From: Myoxocephalus aenaeus
Taxonomy: Eukaryota > Chordata > Actinopteri > Perciformes > Cottidae
Length of the DNA: 64,000 nucleotides
Direction of reading: 5' to 3'
Assembly: GCA_038501785.1 (NCBI GenBank)
Contig: JBAMJR010000053.1
Coordinates: 6,629,001 to 6,693,000, forward strand
Position numbers and translations under genes: made by a program. Within the stretch, counting starts at the first letter, position 1. Each line of letters starts with the position of its first letter. Positions 13,136 to 23,690 of the stretch are shown one piece after another. The notes beneath the pieces were generated by a model. That model was not told where the DNA came from. It saw only the letters and a list, made by a program, of their open reading frames with translations, and did not search any database.

Positions 13136-13609
13136 TCACACCCTCTTGGCTCTAGACCTGAAGATAGTTGTTCTATTCCTCACATTTCTTCAGAAGTCTA
13201 CAGTGTGTGAGTACAAGTTTGACTCTATTGGTATCTTTCTTCATAATGTTTTTAGTTATGCCATACAGAATTGTTAGAAATCTTATTTTCTTGCCTGTCA
13301 GCTGATAGTGTTATGGAGTTATAGCTGTATTTGTATTGGGACTGTATTTCCATTACCCCTGTTTCCACTCAGTCATGATTTTGAGACTGCCGATGACAAG
13401 GCGGTGGGTTAGTGTGGTGTGAACAGTACGGCCATATGACTACTTTAAAAGTTGTGTCGTACAAATTTTTCTCAACTCGCTGCAAAGTGAAATTTACATC
13501 AAATCATAAGACCGTATATAGCTGCGAACAATACGCGCTCAATGTACAGCGTTCTCCGAAAAGGGATATAAACAATGTTGTTGGTGTCCTTACCACACAG
13601 ACTCGGAGG

Positions 13610-16600
13610 ATGGCGGTGAATTGGCCGGGACTGCTGTCCATAGGAGTGTTTTACATAATGATACTGGGCACGGGTATCTGGGCATCCAGGAAGTCCAAGC
13701 GTGAGGAGAAGAAGTGCACTGGGAAACGCAGTGAAGTTGCAATGGTTGGGGGGCGGGACCTAAACATCTGGGTCAGCATCTGTACTATGACAGGTAAAAA
13801 TAATGATGATGATAACAATAATATCATAGATTAACATCGTCACTGAATGGGGCCTTATGCGTTTGCAATAGTAAACCATTCAGGAATTATTATTTTTTAA
13901 ATCAGGGGAGTCCAAGCAAATGTTTTAAATGTTTATTTAATCTATTTAATTCCATCAATTTACAATTGGTGGACCTAGTTTAGTTTCGACCTAGATTCTC
14001 CTCGTATTGCCTGTATGTGTCCTGTTGTTTTACAGCCACTTGGGTTGGAGGAGCCTATATTTTGGGTATTTCTGAAGTGGTCTATGATCCAACAAAGGGG
14101 TTGGTGTGGGCCACTGCACCCCTTGCCTTCGCCATCAATTTTATTATAGGTGAGTGTCAATTACAAAGGCTTACTGCTGTGGTGATACACAGTGAAACCC
14201 ATCTCATACAGAGATTGTTTTAATAGCTCATTTTTTTATCACTATTAGTCTGCCAAAAATACCATAATTTTTATTTTTTTCTCTGATGTTTGTGTGACTT
14301 TAGGTGCACTCTTCTTTGTCAAACCTATTCGGTCGAAGAATTATGTCACCCTCATGGACCCATTTCAGGAGAAATATGGCAACGCTGTAGCTGCTGTTAT
14401 TTTCATTCCTAGTGTCATAGGCGATATCTTGTGGATAGCATGCATTCTTGGTGGACTGGGTAAGTCTGAAACAACAACTTAATAAATGATGTCCTTGCAG
14501 AATCAGCAAGTTAAATCTGGACTATATATGATTTTACACCACAATTATACAGTGAAACATGTGTTTCTGTACAAATAGAGAGACAGTATGATGCAGATTA
14601 CAGATGAGATACATTGAGAAAAACAGAAAAAACTGTAAAGATAAGAGTCAGTATGGTATTTAATTAAAACAAGCTCCTGAGTTTGAGTTTTGGTAAAGTT
14701 GTGGGTACCTCACTCTGTTTGTGGTTACAGGAGGGACGATAAGCGTGGTCATGGATATCTCCTCCTCGCTGGCTGTGTGCATCTCTGCTGCTGTTGCAAT
14801 CCTTTACACGCTAATGGGAGGACTGTACTCTGTGGCATACACTGACGTCATCCAGCTTGGCTTGATATTTGTTGGCTTGGTACAAACATTACATTTTAAA
14901 GGAAACACAAAACATTTGACACATGATTCTACAGCTGCTAAACATCAGCCCGTTAGCATTGTTGTTGTGAGCATGTTTCCGTAGAATGCAGCATGTGCTT
15001 TGAGTTCAATGCTGTACAGCTTGTGCAGGACTAATATACTGTCTTTGTAACCCTATTATAATTTCCTCCCTATTTCAGTGGCTCTGCGTGCCTTTCATAC
15101 TGGCAAACCCCTCCTCTGCCAACATCACTGTTGCTGCAGTGACCAAACTGCACCAGGAGCCATGGAGTGGCAGGCTAGAGCCGGAAGAAGCAGGTTGCTG
15201 GGTAGATGATCTATTGCTAATGGTAATGAACACCTGATACAGCCCCAAAGTACATATCTTGAAAAGGCTACTCTACTAAAATTGTGTCTTTTTATAATAA
15301 ATATGCAAGATCAACAATAAACACTACACTGTGATGACATAAGCCACATAGCCTGAAGTGTTTCATGGACAACCATTTTCTATACTTTGGTTGAGCACTT
15401 ATCGTAGAACAAACCTGTCATGTGATGTTTCCTCAACAATAACTTGGTTTGTATTCCTTAAGGCCATTGGAGGGATCTGCTACCAGACTTTCTACCAGAG
15501 AGTCCTGTCTACAGCCACTGATGCGCAAGCCAAAATCACCTGCTATGCTGCAGCAGTACTATGCCCAATTCTTGCCGTCCCGTCACTCGTCATTGGGGCA
15601 GTCGCTGCATCTACCAGTATCTAGATTCAACTATCTTCTTATTGTTTTCGCTATCTGGAAATAATAATGTCTTTAGTGTTATAGTAGCTGTGATGAGTAA
15701 TGAATCTGCTATGTTGGAATTGTGCAGTAATGGGAAACATAATCCACAAAAAGAACCATGTATAATAGGCAGTAATGTGTTCTACACCATCAAACATCTC
15801 TCACCAGATCCCACTCAAATACATGTAACTGTCTAATATGTCTGTTGTAATTAGATTTGTTTGTTGTCTTGTCAGATTGGAACGAGACCAGCTTCGGTTC
15901 TCCTAGCCCGTACGAACAGGGCAAAGCCGGGATGATCTTGCCAATTGCCCTTCAGCATCTTTGCCCTTTTTACGTCTCACTGTTTGGTATGGGAGCGCTT
16001 GCTGCTTGTGTGATGTCATCGGTTGACTCTGGACTTCTGTCTGCCGCCTCCCTACTGGGCCGAAATATCTTCAAGAACCTCATCTACAAAAGGGTAACAT
16101 CTTACTTTACCATTACTCATATTGTGGCATTTATTTTGTTGCTAGATGGCTTTTTTCAAAATACTGAATAAATGTTGAATTACAAAAAAATACATGTAAC
16201 TATTCTGATAACAAATGATTTGTTTAGGGAAATAAATTACTTTACGGCCATGCAATAAGGCCATGCATGAGGCATGAGTTGTTATGTTAAATGGCCTATT
16301 TTTTTGTTGTTCTTTGCAATGGGAGCTTCATCAGCAAGATTTCTGTGTGTCTATTCTGTGCTGAGCACCGCACATTTGCTGTTCATTTATTTGTAGACGG
16401 GGGAAATTGGTGCTGCAGATGGTGAGAGGGTGAATTGAAGCAATATTGTAGAAATCACATGAGAGGGGAAGCATTTCACGTATAATGATGCCTCCAACAT
16501 TTAAATTGATTATACCTAGAAAACCAATAGTGTGATCCATGTTTTAGATTCATATAATGAAATATATTGATAACTTGTAAAATGATTTCCTCTATTTCAG

Positions 16601-17122
16601 GCATCAGAAAAAATGACTATTACTGTGGTGAAAGGGTCCGTCCTCCTGTGTGGAATAATAGGAGCAGTTCTGGCCATGACCACACAGTCTATTTATCTGC
16701 TCTGGTTCCTCAGTGCAGATGTCAATTATTCAATGATGGCTCCCCAGGTGATATGCATCTTCTACTTATCCCGGAGGGTGAACCACTACGGCGCCTGTGC
16801 TGGCTTTGTGTTGGCACTAGTGCTCAGAGCTCTGGTGGGAGAACCACTGATGGGCCTTCCTGACATCCTGCCGCTGCCGTGGGACAAGATGGTGGACGGT
16901 CACCGATACCATTTGCTCCCTGTTCGCACTGCAATCATGCTCATCAGCATGGCAACTATTTTAGGAGTATCACGCTTTGCTCTGTGGTTGTCTGAGAAGG
17001 GCCTGCTGACAAGAATAAGTGACACTGAAACAGACACACACATGACTTACACGGCAGCAGGTCGAACGGATGTGGAGGAGAAGGAGACTGAAAGAACAAC
17101 CTCACTTATCCTCTCGACTTGA
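13610..17122 (+). CDS. slc5a7-like: SLC5A7-like sodium-coupled choline transporter
   Basis: Eight coding exons join in frame: 13610-13793, 14036-14149, 14304-14459, 14731-14879, 15079-15222, 15463-15616, 15876-16093 and 16601-17122. They encode a 546-residue membrane protein of the SLC5 (sodium/solute symporter) family, closest by eye to the high-affinity choline transporter CHT1. Diagnostic stretches are VGGRDLNIWV, TATWVGGAYI, MDPFQEKYGN, GGLYSVAYTDVIQLG, YQTFYQRVLS and MSSVDSGLLSAASLLGRNI. All junctions are GT-AG. Glu454, in a VGEP motif, probably corresponds to human CHT1 Glu451. The start is the first ATG giving the usual short N-terminus before the first membrane segment. The C-terminal tail is short, with no extended region like that of human CHT1 (580 aa). 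Divergence suggests a fish paralogue, so the substrate is inferred. In mammals CHT1 feeds choline to acetylcholine synthesis at nerve terminals. Confidence 0.88.
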
Positions 17123-17216
17123 ACACTTTCTTACTGCATCGAGTGCTCCAACCGGAGAGGGAGTGGTGTTTAATATCCCTCATTGACTAAAGGCCCCGAT
17201 AAATGAATATAAACCA

Positions 17217-17222
17217 AATAAA
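17217..17222 (+). terminator. Poly(A) signal of the slc5a7-like gene
   Basis: AATAAA about 95 nt past the stop codon. It is the first canonical signal downstream. Confidence 0.6.
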
Positions 17223-17229
17223 TACATAT

Positions 17230-18047
17230 TATTTGGTTGTGTAGTTCATTTCTTTGTGCGTCTTATTTTCCTTTGAATGCCCTGACATTGCATATCTTCA
17301 CACAAAAGTAGACATTTTTTAATAGGAGACTTCCAGTGATTTAGCTTTACGTTTGATTTAATCCTACAATTCCCATGATGCAATTGGAGAGAACAACTTC
17401 TGTCAAAATGTCTGTGGCTAACACAAACTCTTAAGATTGTATGTGCACTGAATTGCCATGTTTTTTTTTAATAGTATCTCTGCATAGTTCTAAATAAATA
17501 TTGACTAATCTGGTCCTTATTGCATTAATGAAGTTACTGTATGTTTAACCTCTTCCACTCCCCCCTAATTTTGGAGCAAAAACGCCTAAAGTGACGTATC
17601 AAAACTAAAATGACTGTAGCTTCTGAACCACTCTGACTATTTGAATCAATGAGGTATTGCCAGAAAGGAAACCCCCTAACGTGTCTTGTGAAGTGTCAGA
17701 AAACCTGTAAGTCATAAGGAAACAGAGCAGTGGGCAGATTTTTGTCCGCCTAAAATAAAAGGTCTTTCAGTATAAATAACTGCCTGTGGCTGTATCTTTA
17801 CAGGTTATGGACAGAATATGGCTGTAACTACACTATCAGTGAACACCTGCCTCAGATTTGAAAAGGATAGGACACAGTATGACCATTTGTGTCCAGTGTT
17901 TTCATTATGAAGAAATCCATGCAGAGCTCCAAAAAGAACATTTGGAGACTCCAAAGGCACACATAGTAACCAAATGATATTCTGATATTCGGGGCCCAGC
18001 TGTAGTTGTACCAGAACACCCCAGTGAACCCAGGCTTCATGGAAACA
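17230..18047. other. Intergenic; unidentified repeat abutting the dystroglycan-like arm
   Basis: No gene is seen. From about 17,530 the sequence looks like an old dispersed repeat. Homology between the two dystroglycan-like copies stops sharply at 18,048. The minus-strand frame of that copy happens to stay open through this stretch to 17,805, but the added residues do not resemble dystroglycan. Confidence 0.4.
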
Positions 18048-18469
18048 CAGTTTTTTTAGAAGTTGTTCCACCCTGTAGCGGTGGCGGAGAACAGAGTGAA
18101 GACTGCGTTGAGCTGTCGGGGTGAAAACGTGACAGGGGTCAACGGGGCTACGCCGGAGATCCAGGGTCAGAGGCAGCCGGGTGCTTAGGCCTTGTCCGTC
18201 CTGGGCGGCCAGTAGGAACTGCTGAGGAGCAAACTGCAGGTCCATGTCCAGAGGAACACCATGAAGCTCCAGGCCGTCCAGCGCTAACCAGGTACCAATG
18301 CTGATGTGATGAGGGCCATCAATGAAGCGAATCTCCAAGGAAAGAGCGTCTGCATCACCATCCTCTGGGTCTCGGATTTTAGGTGGGATTGAGTAGTGGA
18401 AGGGGAAGCCAACAGTAGCCGTCAACACTGGAATCGATTGCAACACTCTGGGTGGGAGGTTCATGGAGC
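18048..18469 (-). pseudogene. Dystroglycan-like exon fragment, copy 1
   Basis: On the minus strand a splice-acceptor-like TTTAATATTTCAG ends at 18,470 and is followed by an open frame encoding a cadherin-like domain of the dystroglycan type. It has SIPVLTATVGFPFHYSIPP, DPEDGDADALSLEIRF, a TWLALDG segment, LHGVPLDMDL and LLAAQDGQGLST. After that comes the start of the next domain, with HVFTP and RVEQLLKKL. The order matches the second Ig/cadherin-like domain of DAG1 and the beginning of the SEA-like domain. Dystroglycan sequence then stops abruptly, with no beta-dystroglycan or membrane segment in the window. It could be an isolated fragment or part of a multi-copy dystroglycan-like gene. A head-to-tail mirrored copy lies at 19,771-20,156. 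Confidence 0.5.
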
Positions 18470-18560
18470 CTGAAATATTAAATAAAATACTGTTTTTTAT
18501 TATTATTATTGCAAAGAAATATCAAATGTCTGCAAACAAAAATAAAGTTATGTAAATGTA
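18048..18560 (-). repeat. Left arm of an inverted duplication
   Basis: This arm is the reverse complement, with small differences, of 19,681-20,156. It contains the dystroglycan-like fragment and about 90 bp of the AT-rich intron-like sequence in front of it. The arms are separated by a 1.1-kb spacer. Confidence 0.85.
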
Positions 18561-19680
18561 TATTTTATCCCATTCCTCAAGTGCTCTCAAACAGTGAACG
18601 AGGAATGGGATAGGAGTACCTGAGGACCATTTTTGATCCAACTGCTCCCTCTACTGTTCTGCCGTACGCCATGTCCTTCATTCATCAAATGCTGAGCCTT
18701 GATCCCTCGTCCCCACTATGTGGCTAATCTGTGGTGCGGGATCATGTGTATGTAAATGATTGTACCCCACAACTCAAAAGTATCCACATTGAGAAGCACT
18801 CGAGGGCTTTAATGTCACCATTTTTTATGTTTGATTCAAGCGGGCAATTCTTTTTGACCCAGACATCAATGCATCCCTTTCCCTCAGATGGTGTGTTAAG
18901 GGAACAAGCTGAGTCAAATGAAGTTATGTGCTTGCTGTTGGCGTCAACGATGCATCTGTCTGCCACTATAGAACCACGTATAAACTACTCCATAAATGGA
19001 CATTTCCTACACTCTTCTTGCTCTAGAGGGCACTGGCTTCTCAGTAGTCACATTCACATCATTACAGGCTTTGGCCTTTACTCATTTAGAAGAGAGAGCT
19101 CAATCCAGACAACACCTTCCTCAGCTTAAGTACCAATGTTACCATTACCATTGACCAAGGAACCTACTGTAAATACATAGTCATTCAAAAGTTAATAAAC
19201 GTGAACCCAACAAGTGTTGTATAAATGTGAATACAGTGATTTGACATTGACACTGCTCTTTGGCTAAAACAAGAAACCTTTTTGCACGGGTCTAAAACTA
19301 AAACTTAAGAAATCCCTTTCAAGGAACCCTGTGATTTTCTTAATACCAACAAAAAAAATATTATTATTACTATTCAACCAATAATTCAAAACCCAAACAT
19401 GTTCCATTTACTATCATATATTACAATTAAAAGCATAAAAATATCAAACAAGCTTGAACCATAAACGCAGATAGATTAAGCTATCATCAAAATAGTTGCA
19501 GTTCCATTTTATAAAAAAAAAATCTTTGTTGTTAGTGGATTAATCATTTCAAAAGATACTGACAAGTCAGGATCTGGTCAAAAACAAGTGGTCAAAAACT
19601 CCACAGGTTGTCCTTAACCAACATTAAATTTTTTATTTAGCCAATGAACAGTTCATTTCTACAAATCTATCTAAAATATA
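18561..19680 (+). other. Spacer of the inverted duplication, with unknown coding-like module (copy B)
   Basis: Positions 18,613-18,671 match 3,868-3,925 and 18,664-18,760 match 1,941-2,050, both in reverse orientation, so the spacer contains the same module as the first 4 kb, here continuous. A plus-strand frame remains open at 18,731-19,129 (132 codons), with an in-frame stop just before it at 18,724. It includes a MFDSSGQFFLTQ segment and an NYS glycosylation-type site, and I do not recognise it. From about 19,130 to 19,680 the sequence is AT-rich and non-coding, with an AATAAA-like site near 19,195. Confidence 0.4.
18566..18612. repeat. 13-bp hairpin left by a local inversion
   Basis: TATCCCATTCCTC at 18,566-18,578 and its exact reverse complement at 18,600-18,612 enclose 21 nt. 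Compared with the related sequence at 3,918-3,957, the enclosed bases are present in inverted orientation. Confidence 0.8.
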
Positions 19681-20156
19681 ACATTTACATAACTTTATTT
19701 TTGTTTGCAGACATTTGATATTTCTTTGCAATAATAATTAAAAAAAACAGTATTTTATTTAATATTTCAGGCTCCATGAACCTCCCATCCAATCGATTCC
19801 AGTGTTGACATCTACTGTTGGCTTCCCCTTCCACTATTCAATCCCACCTAAAATCTTCCGAGACCCAGAGGATGGTAATGCAGACGCTCTTTTCTTGGAG
19901 ATTCGCTTCATTGATGGCCCTCATCACATCAGCATTGGTACCTGGTTAGCGCTGGATGGCCTGGAGCTTCATGGTGTTCCTCTGGACATGGACCTGCAGT
20001 TTGCTCCTCAGCTGTTCCTACTGGCCGCCCAGGACGGACAAGGCCTAAGCACCTGGCTGCCTCTCACCCTGGATCTCTGGACCCCTGTTACGTTTTCACT
20101 CCGACAACTCTGTTCTCCGCCATCGCTACAGGGTGGAACAACTTCTAAAAAAACTG
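19681..20156 (+). repeat. Right arm of the inverted duplication
   Basis: Reverse-complement partner of 18,048-18,560. Homology begins in intron-like AT-rich sequence and ends at the same AAAAAAACTG point as the other arm. Confidence 0.85.
19771..20156 (+). pseudogene. Dystroglycan-like exon fragment, copy 2
   Basis: The same exon fragment as at 18,048-18,469, in plus orientation after an identical acceptor TTTAATATTTCAG. The frame is open through the cadherin-like domain, including DPEDGNADALFLEIRF and LHGVPLDMDL. It then suffers two deletions of about 14-17 nt relative to copy 1, after LTLDL and again before the RYRVEQ equivalent, which break the frame. It is therefore the more decayed copy. 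The frame continues only into unrelated sequence and stops at 20,212. Confidence 0.5.
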
Positions 20157-20947
20157 CATCCAATCAGATTTCACCTCTATATCTCTATGGAAGCAGAGCG
20201 CCTTCTAGCTAGTCTTTGCAGATTAAAGTACACGGAGAGTGGACGTTATCGTTGATTGTCATAGTCTTCAACCAATCAGATATTTAGTTTGACATGCTGG
20301 GGGTATTCTTTGACGTAAAAGCGCTTGCATGCAAAATCTGGATGTATGATTGGTCAGTGGGCCAGCGTGACCATTAAGATGCGCTGTGATTGGTCAGTGG
20401 GCCAGCGTGACTTCTGTGTCAACGGAAAGCTAGCTAGCTGCTAGCAGAACTCAGTAGTAGTCAGAGAAGTTAAGAAGACATTGTTAGTTGTTTTTTTTAA
20501 CACTCAATAGCTGAAGGAGGAGAAACGGACTTGCTGCTGGATTTACTGATGACGCCTTTCGCACGGAGGGTTACAGGCATGTTTGGTGGTGACGAGCCTA
20601 ATATTGACTGCCACTGTCGAGCGGACATTTTCCGCCCTAAAAGGAGCTGGTACTGGAACTGAAGCACACCGAAGCACACTTTGTCTTTAAGTGAACAGCA
20701 TGTGGTGAGTGAACTGCTGTTATTGTTACGGTTTTTAATCTTCAGTCATATTTAATCATAAACAAGCCACGACGCTGTTGCCACTGCCTTTGTCGGGTGT
20801 CGAGCCGGGGCCGCTCAAATAGTGCAGCCGGCGGCAGCAGCTTCGTGCCGCGGCGAGTCTCACCCCACTTGGTTCTCCGTCGGAGAGGGTAGCGCCGGCG
20901 CAGCGAGCTAGTGGAGGTGGGAGGACTCTATCAGGTTATAGAGTCTA
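20157..20947. promoter_or_regulatory. Promoter-like region with duplicated CCAAT unit
   Basis: A 24-bp unit containing GATTGGTCAG (inverted CCAAT box) occurs at 20,348-20,371 and again at 20,388-20,411. Another CCAATCAG lies near 20,262. Downstream is GC-richer sequence with a GTGAGT donor-like site near 20,705, which would fit a first exon, but no continuing gene is found. It could equally be the promoter of a decayed transposon. Confidence 0.3.
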
Positions 20948-21320
20948 TGGCCCAATCTCAATCTCCACCCTTACGGACTCACAGACTTTGAGGCGAGCTC
21001 CCGTGAAGTCCTTGAGGGTTTAGGGGTGTCCCACTGTCACATCGTCGAGCGCTTGAGGGCTCTCTGGCAGACATTTTGAGCCCTTTATGAACCCTTTCCG
21101 TAAGTCAGCATTAGATGGCGACTTTGCCTAAGGGAATTACCCACAGTTCATAGCAATGTGACGTTAAACCCGCAGTTCCCAACGGACGAATGAAGACGTT
21201 AAAAAAAAAAAAAAGGTAAACAGACACATGGCTGTTTAGCCCGATAAAATACATTTACACTACTACATTACGGATTAAAGATGGAACATGAAAACACATG
21301 AAATTAGAGGAATGCAAGCA

Positions 21321-21383
<63 letters not shown>

Positions 21384-21669
21384 TCAAACATTTCGTTTTG
21401 ACAAAAATGAGTAAATAGATCATTTAAAATGACTTCTCATCTCGTGAGGAAGACTTTCAAATCAGTGAATAAAAAGTATAAATACACAATTGTACAGAAT
21501 ATTTGTTTATGTAGTCACGTGATATGTTGCAGTAAAGTGCTGTCCCATTCATATTTACACCAGTTCAAGCCCTCACAGCCTCTCACACTCAACCACTTAG
21601 CAGCTGACGTCAGTAAGTCCCTGAGGGTTCAGGGTTTGAGGGTTTAGGGGGGAGATTGAGATTGGGCCA
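20948..21669. mobile_element. Non-autonomous DNA transposon with 19-bp perfect TIRs
   Basis: TGGCCCAATCTCAATCTCC at 20,948-20,966 is exactly matched in reverse complement at 21,651-21,669. The sub-terminal regions also share CCCTGAGGGTT-type units in inverted order. The interior has no transposase and includes a TA microsatellite at 21,323-21,381. The target duplication is unclear, so the superfamily is not assigned. Confidence 0.8.
21323..21381. repeat. (TA)n microsatellite
   Basis: An uninterrupted TA run of about 58 bp within the TIR element. Confidence 0.95.
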
Positions 21670-22247
21670 ATGACTCTTCTGACGGTGATCTCCGGTATAG
21701 AATGTGGGCTGCTGGTGAGGGAGCAGTACGAGCCTAGCGTGAGGGGATGGTCTTCCTATCTGAATTGACTCTAGAGCTTCATTTCCCTCTGCAGCTGAGC
21801 CAAACCCGCTGACTGTTGTTTTTATTAAATAATTAATATCGTTCCTTCTGATGGCTCGTGTGTGCAATGTTTTATTGCCGCAGTTTTGTCGTGTTTTTTT
21901 ATAACTAAATGGGACTGGTTCGTCCGTTAATGACGCAGCATCCCGTCATGCGCGTATTTATGTAAAGGAACAAAAACGGTTGACAATATATGACTTTTAA
22001 AGTGCCAAAACATAAAACAAAATAAAGAGATGATCTGTAACAAAACCTCAAAGGTCCAGTCACAGAAGAAGGAAACGGGAATCATATCAAGCTCAGCTCC
22101 TAAAATATTTTCAGGGCTATCAGAGTAGTTTTATGTGTAAAGAATATTACAAACTGCTGTAATTGTACACTTGTTAGCAAATCATTTAAGTCAGTTTTTG
22201 ACTTAGATCAATTAGCTTATAAATGTTTTAAAGCAACAGCATTAATA

Positions 22248-23378
22248 CAGGGTACCCCCAGGATTTTTCCATCTCAAATTTAAGACTTTTTAAGACCTTT
22301 TCAAGACCACTTTAAATGAAATTTAAGACCAACATCGCACCTTTCCTGATATGCGTATGAATGAAAAAAAATAGGAAATCAATCAATCAAATAACTTTAA
22401 TCATAAGACAGAACCATTTAAAACAATAACTGAGGGGTGTACGTTTTGGTCTACGTGTCTTATTTTATTGTATTGTTATATAATAATGAACAATATTTTC
22501 TTATCATATATTATTATATATAACATTTTATCTTATTTGGCATTTGCTGGACTGCTTGTGTTACCAAACAATGGGATCTTGATAGGCTTAATTTAGTAAG
22601 TAAAGTATTGTTTTTGTGTCATGATGAATATATTCAACTCGATTCTGGGGCGTCATTCTGAGACTTCGCTGAGTCGGCAACCGGACCCTGGCGACGTGTT
22701 TTCTGTAGCCGGCTTCAGGCCAGTGCTGGCCCCAGGTTAGTTTCAATTACGGCCGAGTGACGGCAGTGACGGCCGCCGGAATCGGGCCAGTGTATTCGGT
22801 CCGATTCTGGGGCGTCATTCATGCCGAGTCTCAGCAGAATCGGCAACGGGACCCGGGCCGGACATGTTTCTTCCGGCGTGTCTAGCTTAAGCCGGATCCG
22901 GACAAGGTCATTTTGGCTACCTGGGGAAGAACCCTTTAATTTACAGAGAAGAAACATCTTTAGCTGGAGGACTGTGGACTCTGTAACACTACTGGCAAGT
23001 GCATCTGACCCTGCTTGTGAGACACGCGCGATAGAAACGGGAAAGCAGGTTCGCATAGCTCGATGCAAACCTGCGAGCGTGCTAGTTAGCGCAGGGCGCG
23101 ATCAGCTGTTAAACTCTACAGCGTCTCAGCCAGTTCAGAGCCATATACAGGTTGCCTGATATTTTGGATGCGACGTTTGGGTGTACTAAGATTCGTTGTA
23201 ACAACGAACAATAAACAAATGTTGTGGCGCCGTATCAAATAAGGAAGGGGGTAAAAATTAAGACTTGATGAACGAAATTTAAGACCTGTTGACAAAATGT
23301 AATACCTTTTTAAGGCCTTAAATTATGAATACTAAATTTAAGACTTTTTCAAGTTTTTAAGACCTCGCGGGTACCCTG
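22248..23378. mobile_element. Non-autonomous DNA transposon, CAGGGTACCC termini
   Basis: The ends are CAGGGTACCC and its reverse complement GGGTACCCTG, followed on both sides by related AAATTTAAGACTTTTT-type sub-terminal sequence in inverted orientation. TAATA directly abuts both ends (22,243-22,247 and 23,379-23,383), a probable target duplication. The GC-rich centre has an internal repeat of GATTCTGGGGCGTCATTC at about 22,640 and 22,803. There is no transposase frame. The termini look hAT-like, but the duplication is shorter than 8 bp. Confidence 0.75.
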
Positions 23379-23690
23379 TAATACTCGTTCATTCAAATGG
23401 AATGCAACTTTTTGTCCTACTCTGAATGTATGACAAGACATCAATTCCATATTCAACAGGAACATTCTCTATCGACAGCTTTTATTGTGTTACACAATAT
23501 GTGAACAGCATATCTACAAAATCATGAGTAAAAAAAAAAAAAACTGTAAAAATTCCTCGTTAAGAGTTCACTGTCTATGTTATTTGATGCCCTTGTTCTG
23601 GGAGTATAAGGTCACACTCAACTCCGGAAAAACACTAGGGCTCAACATCTCTATCCTTGGCAGGGGTGAAGCAATGGATCCGTGGAAAGA

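Noticed and set aside
18731..19129. Calling the 132-codon frame a real gene
   Set aside because: It has an in-frame stop just before it, lies in a duplicated spacer, and matches no family I recognise. Kept only as an unidentified module.
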